This document shows, one piece after another, positions 40,729 through 50,056 of a stretch of DNA of 64,000 bases. The position numbers were made by a program, and so were the translations under genes. Under the pieces are notes generated by a model, which saw only the letters and a program-made list of their open reading frames with translations, was not told where the DNA came from and ran no database searches. Source of the DNA: Clostridium chromiireducens. GTDB taxonomy: Bacteria > Bacillota > Clostridia > Clostridiales > Clostridiaceae. The stretch is from assembly GCF_002029255.1 (NCBI RefSeq), contig NZ_MZGT01000017.1, forward strand, positions 20,641 through 84,640. The letters run 5' to 3'. Within the stretch, counting starts at the first letter, position 1, and every line of letters begins with the position of its first letter.

Positions 40729-41664
40729 CTACTTTATTAAATTCTTTATTCCCGCGGAATAAGCAACATTATAAAACTCTTTCATTTCTTCATCAGTATA
40801 CATCCTAGGATTATCTTCAAAGCAATAATCTAGATTATTTATTAAATTATATTTTGCTTTTGCAAGAGGATTATAATTTAATAATTCATATTTTACTTTT
40901 GAATAGATACTTGAAATATATCCACTTATATCATGAATATTATTTTTATTTGCTGTAAATTGAGGTATTAGCGGAGTTCTTATTATCACATCTTCCTTCT
41001 TACTACCTCCCAAAATAAGCTTAATATTCTTCTTAATCAATTCGTTACTAACACCAGTAAAAGATTTATGCTTATCATCATCAAATATCTTTAAATCCGC
41101 AAAAATTGTATCTACATAAGTCAGCACTTCTACTATATATTCAGTAGGCACGAATAAGGAGGTTTCAATCGCTGTATTTATTCCAGCTTCTTTTAACTTC
41201 TTAAGTAATGCAATTGCAAATTTTTTCTGGTACAATGGTTCCCCACCAGATAAGGTTACTCCACCACCGTATTTAAAAAACGCTTTATCCTTTAGTGCTA
41301 TTTCCATAACTTCATCTATAGTATAATTTTTAGAATCCATAGTTAACGCTCCACTCGGACAAATATCAGTAACAATTTTATTTTGCTCATCTGTACATTT
41401 ATCTTGGACAACACATATTTTATTATTTTTTCGTATAATTGATTTATTGGAGCAGTTTTTAATACATAAATTACAATCAATACACTTATTTTCAAAATGG
41501 ATCAAATGTTCCTTAGGAGAAATGCCTTCGGGATTTTGACACCAAACACATTTAAGTGGACATCCTTTTAAAAAAATTGTTGTTCTTATTCCCTCTCCAT
41601 CATGTGTTGAAAATCTTCTTATATCAAAAATTCTTCCTGTCAAAGACGTATAATCTTTTTCCAT
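40729..41664 (-). CDS. Glycyl-radical enzyme activating enzyme (radical SAM)
   Basis: 311 residues. The radical SAM triad is C35-x3-C39-x2-C42 (GCPLKCVWCQNP). A ferredoxin-like insert has one full CxxCxxCxxxC set (CIDCNLCIKNC); the second cluster site is reduced (only Cys-Thr and CPSGAL remain visible), so it may be incomplete. GGGVTLSGGEPL and DLKIFDDDKHKSFTGVSN are conserved. It generates the glycyl radical on the enzyme encoded four bases upstream. Its start is tightly coupled to that gene. Confidence 0.93.
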   Translation of the reverse strand: MEKDYTSLTGRIFDIRRFSTHDGEGIRTTIFLKGCPLKCVWCQNPEGISPKEHLIHFENKCIDCNLCIKNCSNKSIIRKNNKICVVQDKCTDEQNKIVTDICPSGALTMDSKNYTIDEVMEIALKDKAFFKYGGGVTLSGGEPLYQKKFAIALLKKLKEAGINTAIETSLFVPTEYIVEVLTYVDTIFADLKIFDDDKHKSFTGVSNELIKKNIKLILGGSKKEDVIIRTPLIPQFTANKNNIHDISGYISSIYSKVKYELLNYNPLAKAKYNLINNLDYCFEDNPRMYTDEEMKEFYNVAYSAGIKNLIK

Positions 41665-41667
41665 AAG

Positions 41668-44022
41668 CTATATATCCCCATAACTTGTTCTTGCTATAAT
41701 TTCGTTTTGCAATTCTCCTGCAAGTTCAGTGAAATATGCTGTATATCCCGCTACACGTACAGTTAAACTGCGATAATTTTCTGGATTCTTTTGTGCTGCT
41801 AATAGATCTTCTTTACGTAAAACATTAAATTGAATATGTGGTATTTCTAAATCTACAAAGGTTCTTAAGAATCTTGCAAACTTATCTCTTCCAATCTCAT
41901 TCTTAAAAAATTCAGGTAAGAACTTCATATTTAATAAACCACCATTAGTAGTTAATACATTATCTAATTTTGATACAGATTTTAAGACAGCTGTAGGTCC
42001 TGCAATATCTCTTCCATATACAGGTGACATGCCACCGTCAGCTAAAGGTGCCTTTGCATGTCTTCCATCTGCAGATGCTCCTACATTTTCCCCCATTGGA
42101 ACATGGGCTGATACTGTATACATTCCTGTATGATATTTACCTCCGCGGTAGTTTGTATAGGATTTAAGCTTTCCATTGAAATATATTGCCCACTTAGCAC
42201 CAATTTCATCTACCCATTCAATATCATTCCCGTATTTAGGTGCACGATTTAATAGCATAGCCCTTATTACTTCATATCCTTCAAAGTTATTTTGAAGAGC
42301 TTTTAACAATTCTTCTTTAGAAATTCTCTTTTCATCATATACTAAAAGTTTTATCGCAGCTAGGCTGTCTGCTAAATTTGCAACTTGTATCATTTGAATT
42401 CCTGAAAGATTATATACTGCCCCACCGGCAGTAACATCTACACCTTTCTCAATGCAGTCATCAATAACTGATGATAAGAATGGTGAAGGCAAAACATCTA
42501 TGTGAGCTTTTTCAACTTGTTCGCAAGCTAAAATCATTTTATCAATGAAATAATTTATTTGCTTAGCAAAGGCTTCCTCTAAATCCTCATACTTTTCATA
42601 AGTAGTTAGATTACCTAGATTTTGAGCCAATGAATCCCCTGAGATTAAACATTTCCCACTATTTAGCGTTAACTCTAAAACCTTGTTTAAGTTAAACATT
42701 GCAGCATCACTCCAGCCAAGATTATTACCTTGGGTTGTAAGTTCTACACATCCAACAATGGCATAGTCTTTTGCGTCTTTTTCTTTGATTCCTAAGTCTA
42801 TCATAGATGGTATTACTGATTCGTCATTAAAGAATTGTGGCATTCCACTTCCTTTGGCTACAACTTTTATACTCTCTTTTAATAGCTCTTCTGATGTATT
42901 TTTATGAAGTCTTACAGATAGATTAGGTTGTGGCAGGCCTAAATGTTCTTGAGCTTTTAAGAATAAGAAAGATAATTCATTTGTAAAATCATTACCTTTT
43001 TCATCTTGACCACCAATTGCAATATTAAATCCTATAGGGAAACCTGCAAAAAACTTAGCACTATGAGAATTTCTTAAATAAACTATTTCATTAAACTTAA
43101 GCCAAAGACATTCAATTATTTCTAAAGCCTTTTTATTATCTAATTTTCCAAGGTGTATATCTCTTTTATAATATGGGTATAAAAATTCATCCATTCTTCC
43201 TGGTGAGAATGATGATGCATTTGATTCCATATGAAGTATAACAAATAGAAACCAAACTGCTTGCATCGCCTCATGGAAAGTTTGTGCCGGCCTTCTAGAA
43301 ATATTCTTACAAATATCTGCAACTTGAAGCATGCTTGATACTAATTCTTCCTCGCATACTGACTCAGATTTCTCTTTCATTAAATCGTGGTATCTAATCA
43401 TAAATTCTTGAGCACCTTCCATGACAATAACTACACTTTCATAAAAATCCTTGTTTTCTTTAGCTGCATTATTCATTTTTTCAAGTGCTCTTTGTTTAAT
43501 CCCTTCCGGTCCAAGCGTAAGCCAATCTCTACAATTTGGACAAATATGTCCTTGAGCATGATCTTTTTGATTTATCTTTACCACTTTTGCAATTTCATCA
43601 ATTTCTTTTCCATATCTCTGCCTAATAACATCTTCTAATGAGTGCCCATCCCAATATGGCTTAATCACTTCCCTAAACGTTTCTATATCATCTAAATTTA
43701 TATTGAACTTATCTTGAGGTCTGGTTGGCAGTGTTTCAAATTCTTTATCAATCCATGAACTTCCACTCTCCGGAAAAATAACACCATATCTGACCCCTTT
43801 AGTGCGGTTACCTACTATTAATTCTTCATCATCAACACCGATTTCTAATTTTGAAAGAGAATTTTTTAATGCTAATGCTCTTTTAATAATAACTGATTTG
43901 TCTTCATTCTCTTTATATGTTTCAGTTATTATAAGTGCTTGTTCAATAGATGCATATCTCTTTTCAGATAACATCTTCTCCTTTAGATTTTTAATTCTTG
44001 GAGACATGACTAATTCACTCAT
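41668..44022 (-). CDS. Glycyl-radical enzyme, YbiW/PflD type (probable 1,5-anhydrohexitol-6-phosphate lyase)
   Basis: 784 residues. The active-site loop is AIVGCVEL (Cys425, Glu427), the dehydratase/lyase form rather than the double Cys of pyruvate formate-lyase, and the radical loop is VRVAGYTAYF (Gly759). Segments such as GNRTKGVRYGVIFPE, LPTRPQDKF and NASSFSPGRMDEFLYPYY match E. coli PflD and YbiW closely. From memory, those enzymes open 1,5-anhydroglucitol/anhydromannitol-6-phosphate to 1-deoxyfructose-6-phosphate, which FSA then splits; the adjacent fsa supports the same role here. RBS AAGGAGA. Operon GRE-activase-fsa. No transporter for the substrate is adjacent. Confidence 0.88.
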   Translation of the reverse strand: MSELVMSPRIKNLKEKMLSEKRYASIEQALIITETYKENEDKSVIIKRALALKNSLSKLEIGVDDEELIVGNRTKGVRYGVIFPESGSSWIDKEFETLPTRPQDKFNINLDDIETFREVIKPYWDGHSLEDVIRQRYGKEIDEIAKVVKINQKDHAQGHICPNCRDWLTLGPEGIKQRALEKMNNAAKENKDFYESVVIVMEGAQEFMIRYHDLMKEKSESVCEEELVSSMLQVADICKNISRRPAQTFHEAMQAVWFLFVILHMESNASSFSPGRMDEFLYPYYKRDIHLGKLDNKKALEIIECLWLKFNEIVYLRNSHSAKFFAGFPIGFNIAIGGQDEKGNDFTNELSFLFLKAQEHLGLPQPNLSVRLHKNTSEELLKESIKVVAKGSGMPQFFNDESVIPSMIDLGIKEKDAKDYAIVGCVELTTQGNNLGWSDAAMFNLNKVLELTLNSGKCLISGDSLAQNLGNLTTYEKYEDLEEAFAKQINYFIDKMILACEQVEKAHIDVLPSPFLSSVIDDCIEKGVDVTAGGAVYNLSGIQMIQVANLADSLAAIKLLVYDEKRISKEELLKALQNNFEGYEVIRAMLLNRAPKYGNDIEWVDEIGAKWAIYFNGKLKSYTNYRGGKYHTGMYTVSAHVPMGENVGASADGRHAKAPLADGGMSPVYGRDIAGPTAVLKSVSKLDNVLTTNGGLLNMKFLPEFFKNEIGRDKFARFLRTFVDLEIPHIQFNVLRKEDLLAAQKNPENYRSLTVRVAGYTAYFTELAGELQNEIIARTSYGDI

Positions 44023-44255
44023 TTCTCTTTCTCCTTTCTACTTGTTTATTATTATTTATTATTGTTACAATCTAATTCTATCTTATTTTGAATTGTTTTT
44101 CAATATATTCTTTATTATTTTATATAGTTTCCTCCAATTAATAATATTTTATTTGGAGAATAATGTGTACTCACTATGCTGTCGAAAATTTAATTATTTA
44201 GTTTATTACTATTCCTACTGAAATTTAGAAATTGCTTGTCTATATTTATTAAAAA

Positions 44256-44289
44256 CAAAAGGCAATAGAGTAATCCCTTGCCTTTTTTA
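44256..44289 (-). terminator. Terminator of the sigma/anti-sigma operon
   Basis: AAAAGGCAA (44257-44265) pairs with TTGCCTTTT (44278-44286); the minus strand continues in TTTTGTTTTT. It starts 14 bases past the stop codon. Confidence 0.75.
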
Positions 44290-44302
44290 TATATTTCCCA
44301 CT

Positions 44303-45217
44303 CTATTTTTGTTTTAGAACTTTTATATATTCTCTTGCAAAATCTATGGCTGCATCAATATTTGGAGCATCATTTCCAATAGCTAAACCGTAATCTATAC
44401 CATCATAATTCCAATCCATCCAATAATTTTCTTCAGAACTAATTGGTTTGTGTTCTAAATCTGTTTCACCATTCTCTTTCTCACCATAATTAAATTTTAC
44501 ATCCTGTGTAACCATGCAATTAATACCATCAATATTTACTTCCGTTATAACTTTAGCATCAGTCCTTTTAGGTTCTCTCTTTATGGGAATTACCTGAAAT
44601 TTGTGTCCTTTATCATCTTCATATGACGCACTAACAATTCTGCTCAACTTATAATCTTTTTCTAGTTCCTCAAATGCCTTATCATCATCTATGGACCTTT
44701 TTAACTTTTCTTGTATCTCTTTTGCATCTTTATATTTCACATCCTTAGCCATTATCGTTACCATTGGACTGAAAACATAATCGTCTACTTTGTCATAAGT
44801 ATATTCACCAATTTTCTCAGGCAAATTGACTTTAAAACCAAGACGTCTTTCCATCGCCTCCCTATTATCATTTGTTATAAATACTGGTCCCTCAACAACT
44901 GGAACCTCTGTATCCTCTGACTTTTCTACAATATTACCAGAATTATCAGGTAAAAATATTGTTTTCAACGCTTCTTGCGCAGCAGCCCTTGCTCCTGGCG
45001 AAAATGTAAAAACACCAACAATAGCAAATAATACACAACATACAGGAACTAATACTTCTTTTCTTGTATTTTTTATACTGAAATATTTTCTCTTCCTCAT
45101 TTCTTTCTCCTTATTATTCCAAGCCTCATTAAAAATATCTCTTGAAGCTTTAATATCAAAAATACTATCATTTATAGCATACTTTATTACCTTCCCCAAA
45201 TAATCCTTATCTTTCAT
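44303..45217 (-). CDS. Membrane-anchored anti-sigma-like protein (DUF4367-type)
   Basis: 304 residues: short cytoplasmic N-terminal region (about 1-52), one transmembrane helix (about 55-72, VLVPVCCVLFAIVGVFTF) and an extracytoplasmic domain resembling the DUF4367/DUF4179 families, with FKVNLPEKIGEYTYDKVDDY and a final Trp/Tyr-rich ENYWMDWNYDGIDYGLAI. It follows the ECF sigma gene by 18 bases, as anti-sigma factors usually do, so I infer that it sequesters that sigma factor and responds to an envelope signal. Confidence 0.78.
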   Translation of the reverse strand: MKDKDYLGKVIKYAINDSIFDIKASRDIFNEAWNNKEKEMRKRKYFSIKNTRKEVLVPVCCVLFAIVGVFTFSPGARAAAQEALKTIFLPDNSGNIVEKSEDTEVPVVEGPVFITNDNREAMERRLGFKVNLPEKIGEYTYDKVDDYVFSPMVTIMAKDVKYKDAKEIQEKLKRSIDDDKAFEELEKDYKLSRIVSASYEDDKGHKFQVIPIKREPKRTDAKVITEVNIDGINCMVTQDVKFNYGEKENGETDLEHKPISSEENYWMDWNYDGIDYGLAIGNDAPNIDAAIDFAREYIKVLKQK

Positions 45218-45235
45218 TTTTAATTAGACTCCCTT

Positions 45236-45808
45236 CTATTTAACTATACTCATTCCATTTTCCACCTCAAAGCAATTGCCTAATTGCTTCTTTAAAGCAG
45301 CTCTGGCATAAAACAACCGTGATTTTACCGTGGCCTTAAAGCAACCTGTAACCTTTGAAATTTCCTCTATTGTCATATCATTATAATAATAGAGAATAAC
45401 AACTGTCTTTAAATTGGGACTTAATTTGTTGATTGCACTCTGCATTACATGTTTTATCTCATAGCTATCAATTATGTTTTCCTTTTCTTGATTCTCATCA
45501 AAAAATAAACATTCGTTTTCTGATGTTATTTCTAACGGAACTAACTCTGATTGCTTTTTTGTCATTTTCCAGCCTGTTCGCATAAGAATTTTAAAAAACC
45601 ATACTTTAAATGCTTGCGGCTCTTGAAGTTTATTTATTTCCATGAAGCATTTCATATATGTCTCTTGAAGTATGTCTTCAGCAATTCCTCTATTTCCTGA
45701 TAAAAAATATGCAGTAGCCAACGCCTTTTTTTCTACAGTTTGCAAAAGTTCGCGAAATGCTTCCTTCTCTCCGTTCTTGCAACGCGTTACTATTTCTTCT
45801 ATCTCCAT
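45236..45808 (-). CDS. ECF-type RNA polymerase sigma factor
   Basis: 190 residues. Sigma-70 region 2 (DILQETYMKCFMEINKLQEPQAFKVWFFKILMR) and region 4 (INKLSPNLKTVVILYYYNDMTIEEISKVTGCFKATVKSRLFYARAALKK), without regions 1 and 3. The frame runs to 45949, but GAGAGGTG is correctly spaced for the ATG at 45806-45808 and the added 47 residues are poor in conserved sequence. Autoregulation is common in this family, but its promoter consensus was not identified here. Partner: the membrane protein at 44303. Confidence 0.9.
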   Translation of the reverse strand: MEIEEIVTRCKNGEKEAFRELLQTVEKKALATAYFLSGNRGIAEDILQETYMKCFMEINKLQEPQAFKVWFFKILMRTGWKMTKKQSELVPLEITSENECLFFDENQEKENIIDSYEIKHVMQSAINKLSPNLKTVVILYYYNDMTIEEISKVTGCFKATVKSRLFYARAALKKQLGNCFEVENGMSIVK

Positions 45809-46028
45809 CTTTGCACCTCTCTTCTTTTTTGGAGCTCCTATAATATAAGAGGAATAAATTAATAAAAAGGTTTTATTAATTTTAATTTTTCTTTTAATGG
45901 GAGCTATTAATTTATAAATCCTAATGCCATTTCTGTAATTCTTTTGCACTAGTTTGTTTTTTTAGCTATGAATAAATTATACATAAAAAGGTAATTATTA
46001 GGAGTTTATTTTTTTCTTAAAAAAATAA

Positions 46029-46070
46029 GCTGTCTCAAAATAGAAATTTAAATTTCTATTTTGAGACAGC
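46029..46070 (-). terminator. 42-bp perfect palindrome, terminator of the lactate operon
   Basis: Perfect inverted repeat centred at 46049/46050 with arms starting GCTGTCTCAAAAT. On the minus strand it is followed by TTATTTTTTT, so it works as a terminator 75 bases past the lactate dehydrogenase stop. Confidence 0.85.
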
Positions 46071-46144
46071 CTTTATTTGTAAATAAAGCCAAATTAAGTT
46101 ATTTATATTTATAATTTATTAGTATTAATTAAATACGATTTGTT

Positions 46145-47548
46145 CTATTCACACACTTTTCCTGGATTCAGTATATTTTTAGGATCAAAAGCTAATTTAA
46201 TTCCTTGCATTATACCAATACATTCACTTGGAAGTGATTCTTTTAGATATCCCTTCTTTGCAAATCCTATTCCATGTTCTCCCGATACTTGTCCTTCTAA
46301 TTCTTTAGCCTTATCATACATTATTTGCATAACTTCTTTTAATTTTGATTGCCATACCTCTTCATCAAGATCATCTCTTAATATATATATATGCAAATTT
46401 CCATCTCCAGCATGTCCAAAACTTTTTATTCTTATATTAGCAGTACGTTCAAGTTCATGAGTGAAAGTAACAAACTTTCCTATTTGATTTCTTGGTACAA
46501 CAACATCAACTTCATCCATTTCAGTAGTTAAAGCTTTAATTGCTTCAAGAAAACAACCTCTTGCTGACCATATTGATTCTTGTCTTTCTTCAGTATCTGA
46601 AATCAATACATCTAATGCCCCAGCTTCTAAGCAAATATTTGCTACATTTTCATAATTCTTTTCAATTTCTTCTGTAGAATTCCCATCAAAAGTTAATAAC
46701 AGATATGCATCAGATGATTTATCCGGAAAGCTTTTTCCTAAAAATTCTTCAGCTGCAAGTATTGCCTCTCTTTGCATAAATTCAATTGCTGTTGGTATGG
46801 ACTTAGATTTAATTATTTTAGGTACAGTATCTATCGCCCTTTCAAGACTTTCAAACGGAATGAGTAAGCTTAGAGCCTTTTTAGGAAGTGGTAATAATCT
46901 TAAAATAGCCTTTGTTACTATTCCTAAAGTTCCTTCAGAACCAACTATTAGATCTTTTAATGCATACCCCGAGCTGTTTTTAACAACTTTTCCTCCTAAA
47001 TTCACTACATCGCCATTTGGGAGTACAGCTTCAAGTCCTCTTACGTAGTCTCTAGTAACTCCATATTTTACGGCTCTCATTCCACCTGCATTAGTACTTA
47101 TATTTCCACCAATTGTTGCTGATTTTTCACCTGGATCTGGTGGATAAAACAAGTCAAATTCTTCAACATATTTTCCTATATCCATTAGTAGTACTCCTGG
47201 CTCTAATGTAAGAGTCAAATTTTCTTCATCTAATTCTAATATTTTATTCATTCTGCTAAGATCTATAACAATTCCGCCTTTGAGAGGAACTGCTGCTCCT
47301 ACAAGCCCTGTACCTGATCCCCTTGGGGTTACAGGAATACTATTTTCATAGGCATATTTCATAACTTTTGAAACTTCATCTGCACTTATAGCTTGAATCA
47401 CTATATCAGGCATCTTTTTAATTCCACCTAATTCATCATGACTATAATCTTCATTTATTTCTTCTCTAAAGAAAACTCTTTCTTTATCATCTTCCGCAAT
47501 AGATAATATATATTCATAATCTCTTAATTCAACTTCTTTATAGCCCAT
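46145..47548 (-). CDS. lctD: FAD-linked lactate dehydrogenase (LctD/GlcD type) of an Ldh-Etf complex
   Basis: 467 residues. N-terminal PCMH-type FAD domain ([64 protein letters not shown]) and C-terminal cap domain with [16 protein letters not shown] and [17 protein letters not shown]. This is the D-lactate/glycolate oxidase family. Immediate linkage to etfA and etfB (4 bases between lctD and etfA) matches LctBCD of Acetobacterium woodii, where lactate oxidation with NAD+ is driven by ferredoxin oxidation. Lactate permease and racemase genes are not adjacent here. Confidence 0.88.
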   Translation of the reverse strand: MGYKEVELRDYEYILSIAEDDKERVFFREEINEDYSHDELGGIKKMPDIVIQAISADEVSKVMKYAYENSIPVTPRGSGTGLVGAAVPLKGGIVIDLSRMNKILELDEENLTLTLEPGVLLMDIGKYVEEFDLFYPPDPGEKSATIGGNISTNAGGMRAVKYGVTRDYVRGLEAVLPNGDVVNLGGKVVKNSSGYALKDLIVGSEGTLGIVTKAILRLLPLPKKALSLLIPFESLERAIDTVPKIIKSKSIPTAIEFMQREAILAAEEFLGKSFPDKSSDAYLLLTFDGNSTEEIEKNYENVANICLEAGALDVLISDTEERQESIWSARGCFLEAIKALTTEMDEVDVVVPRNQIGKFVTFTHELERTANIRIKSFGHAGDGNLHIYILRDDLDEEVWQSKLKEVMQIMYDKAKELEGQVSGEHGIGFAKKGYLKESLPSECIGIMQGIKLAFDPKNILNPGKVCE

Positions 47549-47551
47549 AGT

Positions 47552-48742
47552 CTATGCCTCCTTAGCCATTTTTATTTTTTCTATTAATTCTGGAATTACT
47601 TCATACAAATTACCAACAACTCCGTAATGAGCAACTTTAAATATTGGTGCTTTATCATCATCATTTATAGCAAATATATAATCTGAATTATTCATTCCTG
47701 CTGTAAATTGAACTGCTCCAGATATTCCGCAAGTTACTATAAGCCTAGGTCTTACAGTTCTTCCACTCAATCCAATTTGTCTCTTTGCATCAACCCAGCC
47801 TGCTTCTATTAGTGGTCTAGTACATGCAAATTCTGCACCTAAAAGTTTGGCTAATTCTTTTACTAATTCTAAATCTTTTTCTGATTTAATTCCTCTTCCT
47901 GCTGCTACTATCACTTCAGCATCGCTTATTCCGACTTCAGCATCTTTTTTCTTTATATTAAGTGCTGTTATGTTTGATTTAAGTCTTTCTTTTCCTATAT
48001 TGCATTTAATTATTTCACCTAAAATTTCCTCACTTCTTTTTGGTGCTGTCATAACTTTATACCTAACAGTAGCTAGTTGAGGTCTAGAATTCGGAGTAAC
48101 TATTTGCGCCATTATATTACCGCCAAAAGCTGGTCTGATTTGAACTAAATCTGTATTTTCTTTCATATCTAATATTGTACAATCTGCTGTAAGTCCAGTT
48201 TTAAATCTTGCGGCTATTCTCGGAGCTAAAGAACGTCCTATAGTTGTAGCTCCAACTAAAATAGCTGTTGGCTTAACATTGTTAATAAAATCTTCAAAAG
48301 CGCCTGTATATGGTTCTATTCTAAAGTACTTTAATTCTTCATCATCATATACGAACACTTTGTCTACACCATAATGTAAAAGTTCTTCAGCCTTATGAGA
48401 AATATTGTTTCCAATAAATACAGCATAAACTGGGTGATTTATTTTGCCAGCCAATTCTCTTGCTTTTCCTATTAATTCATAAGTAACAGGATGTATTTCT
48501 CCATCTACATGATCAACATAAACGCCTATTCCATTCCAAAGACTTTTATCTATCTCTTTAACTTGTTCTTCTATATATTCAACAGCACCTTCAGGACCCT
48601 TTTTAACGCATAGCTTACACATTTTGCATGCTCCGCTTATTTCAACTACTCCATTATTATTTTCAAGAGCACCAAAAGGACATATCTTAATTAACTCATC
48701 AACATTTAATATTTTTTCTTGATTTATTACTAACTTTGCCAT
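47552..48742 (-). CDS. lctC: Electron-transfer flavoprotein alpha subunit with ferredoxin extension (LctC-like)
   Basis: 396 residues, about 60 more than the butyryl-CoA EtfA at 25171. The extension (about 1-60) carries CPFGAL and CKMCKLCVKKGPEGAVEY, four Cys fitting a [4Fe-4S] cluster as in LctC and CarE. The rest is standard EtfA: VGATTIGRSLAPRIAARFKTGLTADCT, GRTVRPRLIVTCGISGAVQFTAGM, SDYIFAINDDDKAPIFKVAHYGVVGNL. It transfers electrons between ferredoxin, NAD and lactate dehydrogenase. Middle gene of the operon. Confidence 0.9.
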   Translation of the reverse strand: MAKLVINQEKILNVDELIKICPFGALENNNGVVEISGACKMCKLCVKKGPEGAVEYIEEQVKEIDKSLWNGIGVYVDHVDGEIHPVTYELIGKARELAGKINHPVYAVFIGNNISHKAEELLHYGVDKVFVYDDEELKYFRIEPYTGAFEDFINNVKPTAILVGATTIGRSLAPRIAARFKTGLTADCTILDMKENTDLVQIRPAFGGNIMAQIVTPNSRPQLATVRYKVMTAPKRSEEILGEIIKCNIGKERLKSNITALNIKKKDAEVGISDAEVIVAAGRGIKSEKDLELVKELAKLLGAEFACTRPLIEAGWVDAKRQIGLSGRTVRPRLIVTCGISGAVQFTAGMNNSDYIFAINDDDKAPIFKVAHYGVVGNLYEVIPELIEKIKMAKEA

Positions 48743-48796
48743 AACCTTTTCTCCTCCTTAATTTTCATTGTGAGATACCTCTTTAATCTATACCTT

Positions 48797-49585
48797 TTAA
48801 ATAAACTTTAACTCCTTTAATTTTTGATCTATTTTTTCACTTAATTCACCAGAACTACCTGTCCAAATTTCTCTATCATTATTTACTTCTGGTGGAAATA
48901 TTCTTTCTACCTGTGTTGGTGAACCATTAAGTCCATAATTTTTTTCATTCTTATCATCAAAATCCTTAAGACTTAGTATTTTTATTTCTCTATCTTTAGT
49001 GGATAATTTCTTTTTATAAGAAGGAAGTCTTGGTTCAAAAATCCCCTTATCAACTGTGATTAAACAAGGATATTCTATCTTTACAGTCTCAATACTTTCT
49101 GGCATATCCATTTCAACTGTAATTGCTGATTCTTCTACTTTTACTATATTTTTAACATTAGCTACATGAGGTATATTTAGCCATTCTGCCATTTCAGACC
49201 CTACTTGAGCTGTATCACCATCTGTAGTTTGCTTACCACAAATAATAAGTTCAAAATCTCCCATTTTTTTAACTCCTTGGGCTATTGTATATGATGTCGC
49301 TAAAACATCAGCTCCACCAAATTTTCTATCTGATAATAATGTACCTTCATCAGCTCCCATAGTATAAGCTTCTTTAATCACACTTAATGCCTGATTAGGC
49401 CCCATACTTAAGACCTTTACTGCTCCGCCTTTACTTTCTCTAATTTTTAGTGCTGTCTCAAGAGCATATAAATCATATGGATTCATTTTAGAATCTACAC
49501 CATCTCTTTTTAACACTCCTGTAACAGGATCAACTTCTACTTTAGATGTTCCTGGTACTTGTTTAACACAAACTAAAATATTCAT
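48797..49585 (-). CDS. lctB: Electron-transfer flavoprotein beta subunit (LctB-like)
   Basis: 262 residues: [57 protein letters not shown] and [13 protein letters not shown]. Paralogue of the EtfB at 26201, with the nucleotide-binding TDGDTAQVG intact as in bifurcating forms. First gene of the lactate operon; upstream lie a GntR-type operator (49748-49778) and a probable Rex site (49818-49835). Confidence 0.9.
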   Translation of the reverse strand: MNILVCVKQVPGTSKVEVDPVTGVLKRDGVDSKMNPYDLYALETALKIRESKGGAVKVLSMGPNQALSVIKEAYTMGADEGTLLSDRKFGGADVLATSYTIAQGVKKMGDFELIICGKQTTDGDTAQVGSEMAEWLNIPHVANVKNIVKVEESAITVEMDMPESIETVKIEYPCLITVDKGIFEPRLPSYKKKLSTKDREIKILSLKDFDDKNEKNYGLNGSPTQVERIFPPEVNNDREIWTGSSGELSEKIDQKLKELKFI

Positions 49586-49747
49586 AATAAAACCCTCCTA
49601 AAACTATATTTTAAAATTCAAATATTGATCCGCAAGACTTATAACCTAAAATTTTAAACTTTCCAAGAGATATCCTAATCTAAGTAATGGGCATTCAATC
49701 TGAAAATAACAACAAATACACTTTTATCCTTCCACCACTTTACTTGT

Positions 49748-49778
49748 CATACCAATTTAAAATTGGTATGACCAATTT
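49748..49778. promoter_or_regulatory. GntR/LldR-type operator, three overlapping half-sites
   Basis: AAATTGGTATGACCAATTT (49760-49778) follows the LldR/FadR-subfamily pattern AATTGG-N5-CCAATT known from the E. coli lactate operon. A further half-site at 49751-49758 makes a 23-base palindrome (49748-49770) with the middle one. Position: 163-193 bases upstream of lctB, downstream of the gntR gene. Confidence 0.8.
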
Positions 49779-49817
49779 CAATTTAATTATAGATTGTTAA
49801 ATATTGTTTGTAAAGCA

Positions 49818-49835
49818 TTGTTATTAATTTAACAG
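49818..49835. promoter_or_regulatory. Probable Rex operator before the lactate operon
   Basis: TTGTTATTAATTTAACAG: one mismatch (last base) from TTGTTA-N6-TAACAA. Spacing to lctB is 232 bases. Elsewhere in 49586-50056 only the operator and the gntR terminator were recognised. Confidence 0.6.
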
Positions 49836-49984
49836 AAAATGTTTACATGAATACAACTACACTTTTGATTTCTAAATCGTATATTTCCTACTTCTTTTAA
49901 CTTATTAAATTATTCAAGTTCAAATAAAAAAGTTTTAAATTGCAAATTCAACTAACTTAAATTGAATTTTTTGTTTAAAATATA

Positions 49985-50045
49985 ACAAAAAACCAGATAA
50001 GTAAAAGATGAGTCACATAATTATCATCTTTTACTTATCTGGTTT
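49985..50045 (-). terminator. Terminator of the gntR gene
   Basis: Perfect 22-base arms (49990-50011 and 50024-50045) around a 12-base loop; minus-strand continuation GGTTTTTTGTTATA. Confidence 0.85.
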
Positions 50046-50056
50046 ATCCATATATT

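Noticed and set aside
44180..44186. Single Spo0A box (TGTCGAA) upstream of the glycyl-radical operon, and another at 31282-31288
   Set aside because: One seven-base match is expected several times by chance in 64 kb of this base composition; no clustering or promoter overlap supports either.
46029..46070. 42-bp perfect palindrome as an operator
   Set aside because: It lies after the lactate operon stop codon and is followed on the minus strand by a U run, so a terminator explains it fully.
49921..50045. Inverted repeat at 49990-50045 as a fourth copy of the structured element family
   Set aside because: It has none of the shared loop segments and ends in a U run; it is a simple terminator of the gntR gene.
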